Source: Pseudomonadales bacterium
Lineage (GTDB): Bacteria; Pseudomonadota; Gammaproteobacteria; Pseudomonadales; Ketobacteraceae
NCBI GenBank assembly: GCA_020062665.1
Contig: JAGUVW010000035.1
Coordinates: 62,001-126,000, forward strand
DNA length: 64,000 bases
Direction: 5' to 3'
The position numbers and the translations under genes were made by a program. Positions 35,125 through 43,233 of the stretch are shown piece after piece. The notes below the pieces were generated by a model. That model saw nothing but the letters and a program-made list of their open reading frames with translations. It made no database searches and had not been told where the DNA came from. Within the stretch, counting starts at the first letter, position 1. Each line of letters starts with the position of its first letter.

Positions 35125-36237
35125 ATGTCAGCGAACAGCGACGCCATGGATGCTTCACCCCAAAAAGGAATCGCAGCAGGATGGTGGTGGCTGCTGATCT
35201 GCGCTGCTGTTGTGGCCGCGGTCATCCCGTTTTTCAGCACGGGATTAACATCGGAGCGAGTGGCCAATCCCAACGTGTCCGGGGCACCGCGTCCAGTGGA
35301 ATTTCTGTTTGGCTATCCCCACTGGGCTGACTGGGCGAACTACTTTACTGTTATCGCGATGCTGATCGTGATCGTGATCTGCATTCGGGCCTGGCAACGC
35401 AATCCGGGCCATCCCAATGTGCTGATGGCAATCGCTTCTACTGCCATTGTCTGGCAAGACCCTATCATGAACTGGGCGCCCTATGCGGTGTACAACCCGC
35501 AGCTCTGGCATCTGCCGGAATGGTGGCCCTACATCAGTTTATCGCCCACAGTCGAGCCCTTTATCGTCATCGGCTATTGCATGTTTTATTTCGGGCCTTA
35601 CTTTCCGGCCATCTGGATTTTGCGTCGCATGCAGGCCAAGCGGCCCATGGATGCGTTCGTCTGGCGACACCCGCTGTGGAGTCTGGCCGGTTTGATCCTG
35701 GTGATCGGCTTCATCATGGACATGATGCTGGAAGTGACGCTGGTGCGCACCGGTCTCTATATTTATTCGCAGGTGATTCCCTGGGGTTCGCTGTTTCCCG
35801 GCACCACGTTTCAGTTTCCCCTGATCTGGGAATCCACCTTTGTCACCTTCGTGATGATTCCCGCGGGTGTTCTCTGCTATCGCGATGACACCGGCCGCAC
35901 CGTGGCGGAAAAGCTGGCGCAGAAACTCCGCTTTCTTTCGTCACGTCCGCGTCTGGCAACCTTCCTGCTGATGTTTGGCATCCTGAACGTGGCGTACTTC
36001 ATGTATGGCGGCGCGTTTGGAATCATTCGCGCCGCCGGAATCGCCACCGCTGTCGCCTGTCCCTATCCATTTCCAGAAGCGAAAGTGTACGACCCGCAAG
36101 GCTACTACGAAGCAGAAGGGGAACCCGGGCCGTACTTTGAAGGCTACTGGAACACCTGGATGACAGGCCAACCCGACGGCCGCCCCTCAATAAACCCGAT
36201 AAAGCAAAATGCCAGCTGCCTGGGAGAAAGATCATGA
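35125..36237 (+). CDS. AveC-like (PF17198 type) polytopic membrane protein 1
   Basis: A 370-residue protein with about seven membrane segments. It resembles the spirocyclase AveC-like family: TAIVWQDPIMNWAPYAVYN and WHLPEWWPYISL carry the Q-D-P...N and aromatic signature, and CRDDTGRTVAEKL lies near the C-terminus. In Streptomyces, AveC is a spiroketal-forming dehydratase/spirocyclase of avermectin; the role of bacterial relatives outside polyketide clusters is unknown. GGAG precedes the ATG, and the stop overlaps the SDR start (ATGA). It leads the plus-strand operon with MoxR/VWA module 2. Confidence 0.75.
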   Translation: MSANSDAMDASPQKGIAAGWWWLLICAAVVAAVIPFFSTGLTSERVANPNVSGAPRPVEFLFGYPHWADWANYFTVIAMLIVIVICIRAWQRNPGHPNVLMAIASTAIVWQDPIMNWAPYAVYNPQLWHLPEWWPYISLSPTVEPFIVIGYCMFYFGPYFPAIWILRRMQAKRPMDAFVWRHPLWSLAGLILVIGFIMDMMLEVTLVRTGLYIYSQVIPWGSLFPGTTFQFPLIWESTFVTFVMIPAGVLCYRDDTGRTVAEKLAQKLRFLSSRPRLATFLLMFGILNVAYFMYGGAFGIIRAAGIATAVACPYPFPEAKVYDPQGYYEAEGEPGPYFEGYWNTWMTGQPDGRPSINPIKQNASCLGERS

Positions 36238-37130
36238 CGCGCAGCATTGTCATCACGGGCGCTTCAAGAGGGCTGGGCCTTGCTTCTGCCGCCCATCTGT
36301 ACGAGCAAGGTTGGCAGGTGATTGCCGCCATGCGCTCGGTTGACGCCGGATTGAAAAACCTGCGCGCAGTGACAGGGGCGGTGGAGAACAGCCCACGCTT
36401 GACCGGCATCAAACTCGATCTTGCTGATTCCGACTCCATCGCGTGCGCCGCGGAAGAAATCAAAATGCTGGTCGGTGCGCCGGATGTGCTGGTTCACAAT
36501 GCAGGATTGGCCGCAGCCGGTGGCGCGGAAGAAACGCCGATGGCTGCCTGGCATCAATTATTTGCGACCAACCTGTTCGGACCGGTGGAGTTCACCAAAG
36601 CGCTACTGCCGGCCATGCGCGCAAAAGGCCGCGGACGAATCATCGTTGTCTCCAGCCAGGGTGGCGTTCGGGGCATGCCGGGTATCAGCGCTTATTCCGC
36701 TTCCAAGGGCGCTATTGAGCGCTGGGCAGAATCTCTGGCGCACGAGATCGCGCCTTTTGGTTTGGGCGTCACCATTTTAGTGACCGGGACCTTCAAGACG
36801 GAAATTCTGACCGAACAAACGCCGGACTACGGCAATCACAATGGCCCGTACGCAAAAGTGTATGAGGGAATTCATAGCGCCGGACGGGAGTTCGTCGACA
36901 AGAATGCATCGTCGCCGGAAAAATTTGCGCGTGCGCTGGCGGCAGCGATCGAAGACGATGCGCCCATACGGCGGCGCACCGTGGGGCCGGACGCGGCAGG
37001 TCTTTACTATATGGCGCGTCTGCTGCCAGGGAATGTTGTCCACACCATTATTCGCAAAGCAATGAAAATACCGGGTGCGAACGCGCTCAAAGACGCGTCA
37101 GCCAATACAGTGTCCGCCCGCAAGACCTAA
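36234..37130 (+). CDS. Short-chain dehydrogenase/reductase
   Basis: A 298-residue NAD(P)-dependent SDR. The cofactor motif is TGASRGLG, the NAG motif lies in LVHNAGLAAAGG, and the catalytic Ser/Tyr/Lys are in VSSQGGVRG and SAYSASKGAIE. The C-terminal extension resembles SDRs acting on large hydrophobic alcohols. It is coupled to the AveC-like gene (ATGA), which suggests that the two act on the same compound, for instance oxidation of an alcohol produced or bound by the membrane protein. Confidence 0.92.
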   Translation: MTRSIVITGASRGLGLASAAHLYEQGWQVIAAMRSVDAGLKNLRAVTGAVENSPRLTGIKLDLADSDSIACAAEEIKMLVGAPDVLVHNAGLAAAGGAEETPMAAWHQLFATNLFGPVEFTKALLPAMRAKGRGRIIVVSSQGGVRGMPGISAYSASKGAIERWAESLAHEIAPFGLGVTILVTGTFKTEILTEQTPDYGNHNGPYAKVYEGIHSAGREFVDKNASSPEKFARALAAAIEDDAPIRRRTVGPDAAGLYYMARLLPGNVVHTIIRKAMKIPGANALKDASANTVSARKT

Positions 37131-37170
37131 GCCTTCCAACGGCCAATAGGGCTAACAACTAGAAGCGACG

Positions 37171-38859
37171 ATGAGCATGCAATCCGACTCCGCCCAATTC
37201 AGCCAACTCGCCGGCCTCTGTATGCTGGCGTCGGCGCTGGCGGGCAGGGAACTGCGGGTGGAGTTTGCAGTGCCAGGGCAACCGGCATGGACAGACGGCA
37301 AAGTGATCTACATTACCGATGCCGTGAACCGCCAGCAGCAGACAGCCCAAATCTGTGTGCAAGCTGCGCTGCTGGCCGCCGACAGCCTGGATCGCGTCAT
37401 CATCAAGCAGCTGGCAAAAAAGCCCGCGCTGACCAAACGCTATCTGGCCGTGGAAGCAGACCGAGCGCTGACCGCGATTGAATTGCTGCTGCCTCCGTCC
37501 GTGATTTCGTTTCTCACCTTGAAACAGATGTATGTCACAGGTTCTGCCCTCGAATCGTTGCAGGTTGCCCGCAGCACGCAATTCATTGCTGAACCACCTG
37601 ACATCTTTGGGATGATTCTGCCGCGGGAACTGCTTGCCGCTCAACGTCAGGAGGGAGGCTCAGCATCCGCCGGACAACACATTCCCCGCAGCCAGCAACC
37701 GAAACCGCTGAAAGAACTGTCGGATCACACCAATGAAGACGACGCTTCCAGTGCAGATTTTTCCAGCCCCGTCGGTGGTGGTGGCGGCATTGGCAAGCTG
37801 CTGCAGAAAATATTCAACATGGTGCGCAATGTGAAAGGTGGCGGTTCGCCCGGTGCCGATGCAGCCACACATTGGTCGCGGGCAGGTACGCGCGGCAGCG
37901 CTCGCGCGGTGCAATCATCAGCAACAGCTGAAGCGGCAGCCGATGTTTTTAGCGGAACAGCAGAAGTTTCCTATCCGGAATGGAATATCCACGAACAGTG
38001 TTATCGGATGGACTGGTGCACCGTGCAGGAGATTGCACCCGCCATTGAAGAACACGCCGATGTGGACTGGCTCGAGGGCTACGGACTGCGCAAACCCATC
38101 ACACAACTGGGGATGGGACTGGATCGCTTTCATCGTCAGCGCCAGGGCGACGATATCGATATTGATGCATTGATTGAGTGGCGGGTGGATCGGGCAGCAG
38201 GTGCTGCTCCTGATGACTATTGCTACGTGGAAAGTCAGCGTCACCGCCGCGATCTATCGGTGCTGGTACTGCTGGATATTTCCGGTTCGGTCACCCAGGC
38301 CAGCGTGAACGGATCATCGGTGCATGAACAACAACGCGGCGTGAGTGCGGCACTGACTACCGTGCTGTATGAAGTGGGTGATCGGGTGGCATTGTATGCG
38401 TTTCATTCCCAGGGACGCTCCGCCGTTCACCTGATTCCCATCAAGCGCTTTGAAGAAAATCTCGATAGCAGAATCATGAACCGGCTGTACAGCCTGAAGC
38501 CCGGCGCCTATTCCCGCCTTGGCGCCGCCATCCGCCATAGCGCCACCGAAATCATTGAGCGCGGCAGCACATCACGAAAATTGCTGGTGGTGCTGTCGGA
38601 CGGCCTGGCCTACGACCACGGCTACGAGCCCCACTATGCCGCCGCCGATGTCAGAAAAGCGCTGGCAGAAGCCAGGCGTGATGGCGTGGGTTGTTTGTGC
38701 CTGAGTGTAGGCGCGGACACGGAAACGGAAACGTTGCGCCGCGTGTTTGGCAGCGCCGCACACGCGATGATTCCCAACCCGAATCAACTGGGGCGGGAGA
38801 TCGGCCCCCTGTTTCGCGCAGCACTGCAGGCGGCAGAATCACGGCGACGGATAGCCTGA
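37171..38859 (+). CDS. VWA-domain protein, NorD type, module 2
   Basis: A 562-residue protein. The C-terminal VWA domain has MIDAS Asp369 in VLLDISGSVT, then GAYSRLGAAIRH and LLVVLSDGLAYDHGYE. The upstream segment SYPEWNIHEQCYRMDWC is shared with the other two VWA proteins here. A glycine/serine-rich linker sits around residues 165-260. Gene order is reversed relative to modules 1 and 3 in transcription: VWA first, ATPase second, both after AveC-like and SDR genes. Expected partner is the AAA ATPase at 38910. Confidence 0.92.
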   Translation: MSMQSDSAQFSQLAGLCMLASALAGRELRVEFAVPGQPAWTDGKVIYITDAVNRQQQTAQICVQAALLAADSLDRVIIKQLAKKPALTKRYLAVEADRALTAIELLLPPSVISFLTLKQMYVTGSALESLQVARSTQFIAEPPDIFGMILPRELLAAQRQEGGSASAGQHIPRSQQPKPLKELSDHTNEDDASSADFSSPVGGGGGIGKLLQKIFNMVRNVKGGGSPGADAATHWSRAGTRGSARAVQSSATAEAAADVFSGTAEVSYPEWNIHEQCYRMDWCTVQEIAPAIEEHADVDWLEGYGLRKPITQLGMGLDRFHRQRQGDDIDIDALIEWRVDRAAGAAPDDYCYVESQRHRRDLSVLVLLDISGSVTQASVNGSSVHEQQRGVSAALTTVLYEVGDRVALYAFHSQGRSAVHLIPIKRFEENLDSRIMNRLYSLKPGAYSRLGAAIRHSATEIIERGSTSRKLLVVLSDGLAYDHGYEPHYAAADVRKALAEARRDGVGCLCLSVGADTETETLRRVFGSAAHAMIPNPNQLGREIGPLFRAALQAAESRRRIA

Positions 38860-38909
38860 TCCTCTTTCTGCAGCATTTTTCAGAACGACAGCGACAGGTT
38901 CGACGTATC

Positions 38910-39722
38910 ATGAATATGACCAACACCAACATCAAGGCCAAATTTGCCCGACCCTATTACGTGTCCGTCGGGAATGAAAAAGCGGTGTTCAAGGCGGCGT
39001 ACAAGCAGGGGCTTTCAATTCTGCTGAAAGGCCCAACCGGTTGCGGCAAAACGCGTTTTGTCGAAGCGATGGCGCACGAACTCGGCAGGCCGCTGATCAC
39101 TGTTGCCTGTCACGACGATCTGACCACTGCCGATCTGGTCGGCAGATATTTGCTCAAGGATGGTGAAACCGAGTGGGTGGACGGCCCGCTCACCCGCGCC
39201 GTGCGCGAAGGCGCAATCTGCTATCTGGATGAAGTGGTGGAAGCACGCAAGGACACCACGGTGGTGCTGCATCCGCTGTCCGACTATCGCCGCCAATTAC
39301 CGCTGGAACGACTGGGCATTACGCTGGACGCTGCGCCCGGCTTTTGTCTGGTGGTGTCTTACAACCCCGGCTACCAAAGCGTGCTCAAGGATCTCAAGGA
39401 TTCGACGCGGCAGCGCATGGTGGCGATCGATTTTGATTACCCTGCCGCAGAGGTCGAAGAAAAAATCGTGGCACAGGAAGCGCATATCAGCGCACAGCAG
39501 GCGGCCAAGCTGGTTCAACTCGGGCAGGCCATTCGTCGGCTGGAAACCGGTGGTTTGCGGGAGGTCGCTTCCACCCGCGTATTGATTGCAGCGGGGCAAC
39601 TGGTGGCAGAAGGGCTGACACTGTGTGACGCGGCGCAGGCTGCCATTGCCGGCCCGCTGACAGATGATCGTCAGGTCAGCCATGGTCTGAAAAAGCTGAT
39701 CGGGATCTATCTGGATGGCTAA
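38910..39722 (+). CDS. MoxR/NorQ-type AAA+ ATPase, module 2
   Basis: A 270-residue ATPase with Walker A GPTGCGKTRF (Lys47), Walker B CYLDEVVEAR, and sensor VVSYNPGYQSV. I chose ATG 38910 (MNMTN); the frame is open upstream within the VWA gene but that is shadow sequence. It is nearly identical in motifs to the module 3 ATPase (KGPTGCGKTRFVEAMAHELG in both), more so than to module 1. The client is unknown; a 39-residue membrane peptide and an AveC-like protein follow in the same operon. Confidence 0.93.
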   Translation: MNMTNTNIKAKFARPYYVSVGNEKAVFKAAYKQGLSILLKGPTGCGKTRFVEAMAHELGRPLITVACHDDLTTADLVGRYLLKDGETEWVDGPLTRAVREGAICYLDEVVEARKDTTVVLHPLSDYRRQLPLERLGITLDAAPGFCLVVSYNPGYQSVLKDLKDSTRQRMVAIDFDYPAAEVEEKIVAQEAHISAQQAAKLVQLGQAIRRLETGGLREVASTRVLIAAGQLVAEGLTLCDAAQAAIAGPLTDDRQVSHGLKKLIGIYLDG

Positions 39723-39754
39723 CACATGATGTCACTTCTTGGGAGGGTACTGTT

Positions 39755-39874
39755 TTGGGCGCACTGATCATGTTGGGAACACTGTTCGGATTGATCGTCC
39801 TTATTTTTGCGTTGGTGCTCAAGTTCGATCCTGAAGCGCGACGTTCTGCCGATGACAAAGGACATCCGCAATGA
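39755..39874 (+). CDS. 39-residue single-TM protein before AveC-like protein 2
   Basis: A small gene starting with TTG at 39755 behind a strong GGGAGGG (8 bases away): MGALIMLGTLFGLIVLIFAL, then VLKFDPEARRSADDKGHPQ. One membrane helix, charged cytoplasmic tail. Its stop overlaps the next start in ATGA form, which supports translation. It recalls the 32-44-residue membrane proteins of the other operons in size and place, without clear sequence similarity. Confidence 0.7.
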   Translation: MGALIMLGTLFGLIVLIFALVLKFDPEARRSADDKGHPQ

Positions 39875-40653
39875 ACGAGCTCACACCTTTGCTGAAAGCC
39901 GCCATCGCGTTCGCCTACGTCGGCGGCGCATTTTTTGTCATCGCGGGAATCTACCTGAGTTTTCGTCGTGGCCGTCTGCATCCGCTACTGCTGGTGTCCA
40001 TATCTGCCATTTCGTTTTCCTGGATCGAGGCGCCCTATGACTGGGCTGTTTACGCGCAATTTCCGCCGGCCATTCCGCGCATGCCGTCATGGTGGCCATT
40101 GAATATGACCTGGGGTGGATTACCCTCCGCGGTGCCGCCCGGCTATATCGCCTATTTTGTGCTGCCGGCGGTGATAGGTGCCTTTATCGGGCGAAGGCTC
40201 AGCGCGACATTTCAGTGGCGCACACCGATCACACTGTTGATCACCGGCCTTGTGGTCGGCTTTGTCTGGGCTTTTCTGTTCAATGCGTTGCTGGGGGCAC
40301 AGCTGGGTGTGTTCTATTACGGCCGGGTGATCGGGGGCCTGGCATTGTGGGAAGGAACCAAACACCAGTATCCGCTCTACGATGCGCTGGCCATGGGTGT
40401 GCAGATGATGGTGTTTACGTATCTTCTGGGCAGAACGGATGCACAGGGACGTAACCTGATTGAGATGTGGTCGGACGCCAGAACCAAGACACCGCTGCGT
40501 TCAGCATTCCTTTCGATTGCAGCGGTTATCGTGTTGGGGCATGCGGTGTATCTTTCTGTCTTTGCGCCCCATCTGGCAACCAAACTGTTGGGGCTGGTGA
40601 CGGTGGGACCGACAGAACAACTGTTTGAAGGTGTGCCGAATCAACCGTTGTAA
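39871..40653 (+). CDS. AveC-like polytopic membrane protein 2 (short form)
   Basis: A 260-residue protein with about seven hydrophobic segments. ISFSWIEAPYDWAVYAQFPP and MPSWWPLNMTWGG recall the corresponding parts of the AveC-like proteins at 35125 and 43234, but with the acidic/Asp pattern altered (EAPYDWA instead of QDPxxN). It lacks the C-terminal part of the longer relatives. It is coupled to the 39-residue gene. Assignment to the AveC-like family is likely, not certain; function unknown. Confidence 0.65.
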   Translation: MNELTPLLKAAIAFAYVGGAFFVIAGIYLSFRRGRLHPLLLVSISAISFSWIEAPYDWAVYAQFPPAIPRMPSWWPLNMTWGGLPSAVPPGYIAYFVLPAVIGAFIGRRLSATFQWRTPITLLITGLVVGFVWAFLFNALLGAQLGVFYYGRVIGGLALWEGTKHQYPLYDALAMGVQMMVFTYLLGRTDAQGRNLIEMWSDARTKTPLRSAFLSIAAVIVLGHAVYLSVFAPHLATKLLGLVTVGPTEQLFEGVPNQPL

Positions 40654-40660
40654 AGATGAT

Positions 40661-40696
40661 GGCGGGGCTGCAAAGTGATTGCACTGCAACCCCGCC
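40661..40696. terminator. Hairpin between convergent operons
   Basis: GGCGGGG (40661-40667) pairs with CCCCGCC (40690-40696), extended inward by CTGCA/TGCA. It lies between the convergent stops at 40653 and 40714 and is probably a shared transcription end. No good U-run follows on either strand, so efficiency is uncertain. Confidence 0.55.
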
Positions 40697-40713
40697 GATT
40701 CAGTCCTGCTGAT

Positions 40714-42411
40714 TTAACCCTGCCGCCAGGGATTCGCCACCGCCAATTCCTTCAAGGCTGACAGAAACAGCTCATCCATACGCGGACTCAGATGACCCAG
40801 ACTCGGTGCGCTGGCAAAATTGGCCGAGCCGAACACCCGATGCAACGCATCATCCGATGTGGAAGCGCCAATCGACAGACACAAGCACGCCACCCCCTCA
40901 CCACGCAATTCCTCCAGCGCCTTGTGCGCATCCGCTTCGGCGTAGCGATGCTCATAACCATCGTCATAGGGAAAACCATCCGACAGCACCAGCAACAAAC
41001 GATTGGGCGTGCCAGCGTCCTTTTTGAGAATTTCGCCCGCGCCACGAATGCCAGCGCCCAGGCGGGTGTAACCAGAAGGTTCCAGCTGATTGAGTCGCGC
41101 CCGGCCTCCGGCACTGAAGCGCTGGGCAAAGGGTTTGAGTCCCATCAGGTGCACGTTGCTGCGACCGTTGGAACGGAAACCGTACACGGCGACGCGATCG
41201 CCCAGTTCCTCCAGTGTCGCCGCCAGGGTGGCCGCTGCTCGCCGCTGATGATCATGAACAGACAAGCCATCCGGATCAGCGTCAATGGCGGAACCCGACG
41301 CATCCAGCAGAATCAGCACGCCCAGGTTGCGCGCGAGTTTGCGGCGTTCCAGATAGATGTTTTCTGCCGGTGAATGGCCGGCATTCAGATCCACCGCCAG
41401 ATCGATCAGAGCTTCGATATCCAGATCTTCGCCATCGGGTCGACGCCGCAACACCTTGGGGCCCAAGCCAATGCGGGTTAGCCGCTGACGCAGCACCTCA
41501 TCACGCTGCACTGCCGCATCGGCAAAATCCGCCTCAGTGGTCAGCGGAAAATCAAATACCCGACACCAGTCCGGCTTGTATTGATTGTTGTGAACATCCC
41601 ATTCCGGATACAGCACACCGCCTATACCCATCGCGGCACCCGGTGCGCCGTTATCAGTGATCCGAAGCTGCGTCGGCAACGGGCGGGCGTTTGCGCCCAC
41701 TTGATTCACCTTGCGCACGGAGCGCACCTGCATCTCCGCACCCGCACTGCCCTCACCCGGCGCGCGCGCAGTGCCAAACAGTTTACGGAAAAAATCCGCC
41801 ATCGCCTGGGAGTTGAACAGCGGATTCTCAAACAATTTGAGAATTTTGCTTTCCTCGCCCTGCTCTTCGTCACCGTCGTTTTCGGCTTCTGGCATATCGA
41901 TGGCGTCAAAGTCCAGATGCAGATCTTTGTTGGAGGCCTGCGCGCCAGGCCCTGCAACCGGCGTCAGCAATCGCGAAGGACGGATGACACCGAACCAGTC
42001 CGGCGCCTCCGGCAATGTTTGGCGGCTTTTTGCGAACTGGAGCGATTCATTGGCGCTGGAGGTGAGCGGTTCATCCGGTGGGCACAGTGTCGCTGCCAAT
42101 GGAATCTGTGGCGCCAGTGCCGCGAGCACCCGATGCGCTTCCAGCACCAGATAACGTCGCGCCACACCCGGACGCCCGCGCAGCGCCTTGATGAACTGCA
42201 GATCAAGACTGCCGGCGCCGAGCAACGCACTCTGTACCAACATTTCCCGCCGCTGTTCCGCCAGTGATCGACCTGCCGAAACCAGTATCACCTGGCCATC
42301 GGTGTGCGCCAGTTCACCGGGCGCTGCTGTGCCGACACTCACCGAACGCCCCGCGACATAGCTGGCAAAAAAGCGCAGGCGTTCCGGTGTTTCCGCAGCT
42401 GCAGCACTCAT
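40714..42411 (-). CDS. VWA-domain protein, NorD type, module 3
   Basis: A 565-residue protein. MIDAS Asp370 is in LILLDASGSAID, with SGYTRLGAGIRGAG and LLLVLSDGFPYDDGYEHRY following. YPEWDVHNNQYKPDWCRVFD matches the conserved segment of the module 2 protein. An acidic patch (PEAENDGDEEQGEE) precedes the VWA half, a feature known from NorD/CobT-like proteins. Start overlaps the ATPase stop (ATGA). Order here is AveC-like, ATPase, VWA. Confidence 0.92.
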   Translation of the reverse strand: MSAAAAETPERLRFFASYVAGRSVSVGTAAPGELAHTDGQVILVSAGRSLAEQRREMLVQSALLGAGSLDLQFIKALRGRPGVARRYLVLEAHRVLAALAPQIPLAATLCPPDEPLTSSANESLQFAKSRQTLPEAPDWFGVIRPSRLLTPVAGPGAQASNKDLHLDFDAIDMPEAENDGDEEQGEESKILKLFENPLFNSQAMADFFRKLFGTARAPGEGSAGAEMQVRSVRKVNQVGANARPLPTQLRITDNGAPGAAMGIGGVLYPEWDVHNNQYKPDWCRVFDFPLTTEADFADAAVQRDEVLRQRLTRIGLGPKVLRRRPDGEDLDIEALIDLAVDLNAGHSPAENIYLERRKLARNLGVLILLDASGSAIDADPDGLSVHDHQRRAAATLAATLEELGDRVAVYGFRSNGRSNVHLMGLKPFAQRFSAGGRARLNQLEPSGYTRLGAGIRGAGEILKKDAGTPNRLLLVLSDGFPYDDGYEHRYAEADAHKALEELRGEGVACLCLSIGASTSDDALHRVFGSANFASAPSLGHLSPRMDELFLSALKELAVANPWRQG

Positions 42412-43232
42412 GATCGCGCGATCACGCCGTCAACCAGTTCACCCAATGCGGCGACGACATCGGGATCGTCGGACAGCGCCTGCACGATGCCGACACGCAC
42501 TGCGCTGCGCAGACTGAGTCCCTCTGCCACCAGGCCTCCCGTCAGAATCAGCATCCGCGTGGACGCCACTTCCCGCAGCTGTGCGCCACCAAGCTTGCGA
42601 ATCGCGCCGCCGATTTTCACCAGCGCCTGCGCTGTCTTCAGATCGATACCGGCTTCGAACGCCACTACGTCCGTTTCGATATCCGGCGGCTGAAAATCCA
42701 GTTCAATCGCCACAAAACGCTGGCGGGTGGATTCCTTGATGCTCTTGAGCACGCTCTGGTAACCGGGGTTGTAGGAAATCACCAGCTGAAAACCGGGCGC
42801 GGCTTTGAGAATCACACCGAGCCGGTCCACCGGCAGCTCGCGGCGATGATCCGCCAGCGGGTGAATCACCACGGTGGTGTCCTGGCGCGCTTCCACCACT
42901 TCGTCCAGATAACAGATGGCACCTTCACGCACGGCGCGGGTGAGTGGCCCGTCAACCCACACGGTTTCACCACCTTTCAGCAGAAAGCGGCCCACCAGAT
43001 CCGCCGAGGTGAGATCTTCATGACCGGCCACCGTGATCAGCTCGCGGCCCAACTCGTGGGCCATGGCTTCCACAAAGCGGGTTTTGCCGCAACCGGTGGG
43101 GCCTTTCAGCAACACCGGCAAGCCACGGCGTGCCGCTGCGCGGAATACGTCAATCTCGTCGCCCAGGCCGCGATAGAACGGAGCACGGGTTGCTGAATCT
43201 GCCAATTCTTTTCCAACGCCTACCGTAGTCAT
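42408..43232 (-). CDS. MoxR/NorQ-type AAA+ ATPase, module 3
   Basis: A 274-residue ATPase: Walker A GPTGCGKTRF (Lys50), Walker B CYLDEVVEAR, sensor VISYNPGYQSV, and arginine-rich ESTRQRFVAIEL. ATG 43232 is chosen because GGAG lies 9 bases upstream and it directly follows the AveC-like stop (TGA-G-ATG); a GTG at 43247 is the alternative. Coupling on both sides ties one AveC-like protein to one ATPase/VWA pair, the clearest evidence of a three-part unit. Confidence 0.93.
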   Translation of the reverse strand: MTTVGVGKELADSATRAPFYRGLGDEIDVFRAAARRGLPVLLKGPTGCGKTRFVEAMAHELGRELITVAGHEDLTSADLVGRFLLKGGETVWVDGPLTRAVREGAICYLDEVVEARQDTTVVIHPLADHRRELPVDRLGVILKAAPGFQLVISYNPGYQSVLKSIKESTRQRFVAIELDFQPPDIETDVVAFEAGIDLKTAQALVKIGGAIRKLGGAQLREVASTRMLILTGGLVAEGLSLRSAVRVGIVQALSDDPDVVAALGELVDGVIARS

Positions 43233-43233
43233 C

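Noticed and set aside
35125-36237. True avermectin-type spirocyclase function
   Set aside because: No polyketide synthase genes are in the window; the family resemblance supports fold, not the spiroketal reaction.
38691-38909. Extension of the module 2 ATPase into the VWA gene
   Set aside because: The sequence is an out-of-frame reading of the VWA C-terminus; ATPase homology begins after 38910.
41581-42267. Long open frame on the plus strand opposite VWA module 3
   Set aside because: It lies antisense to a well-supported gene and has the His/Arg/Gln-rich composition typical of shadow frames in GC-rich DNA. The same holds for 5121-6143, 13857-15323, 15834-17171, 56761-57894 and 57882-59063.
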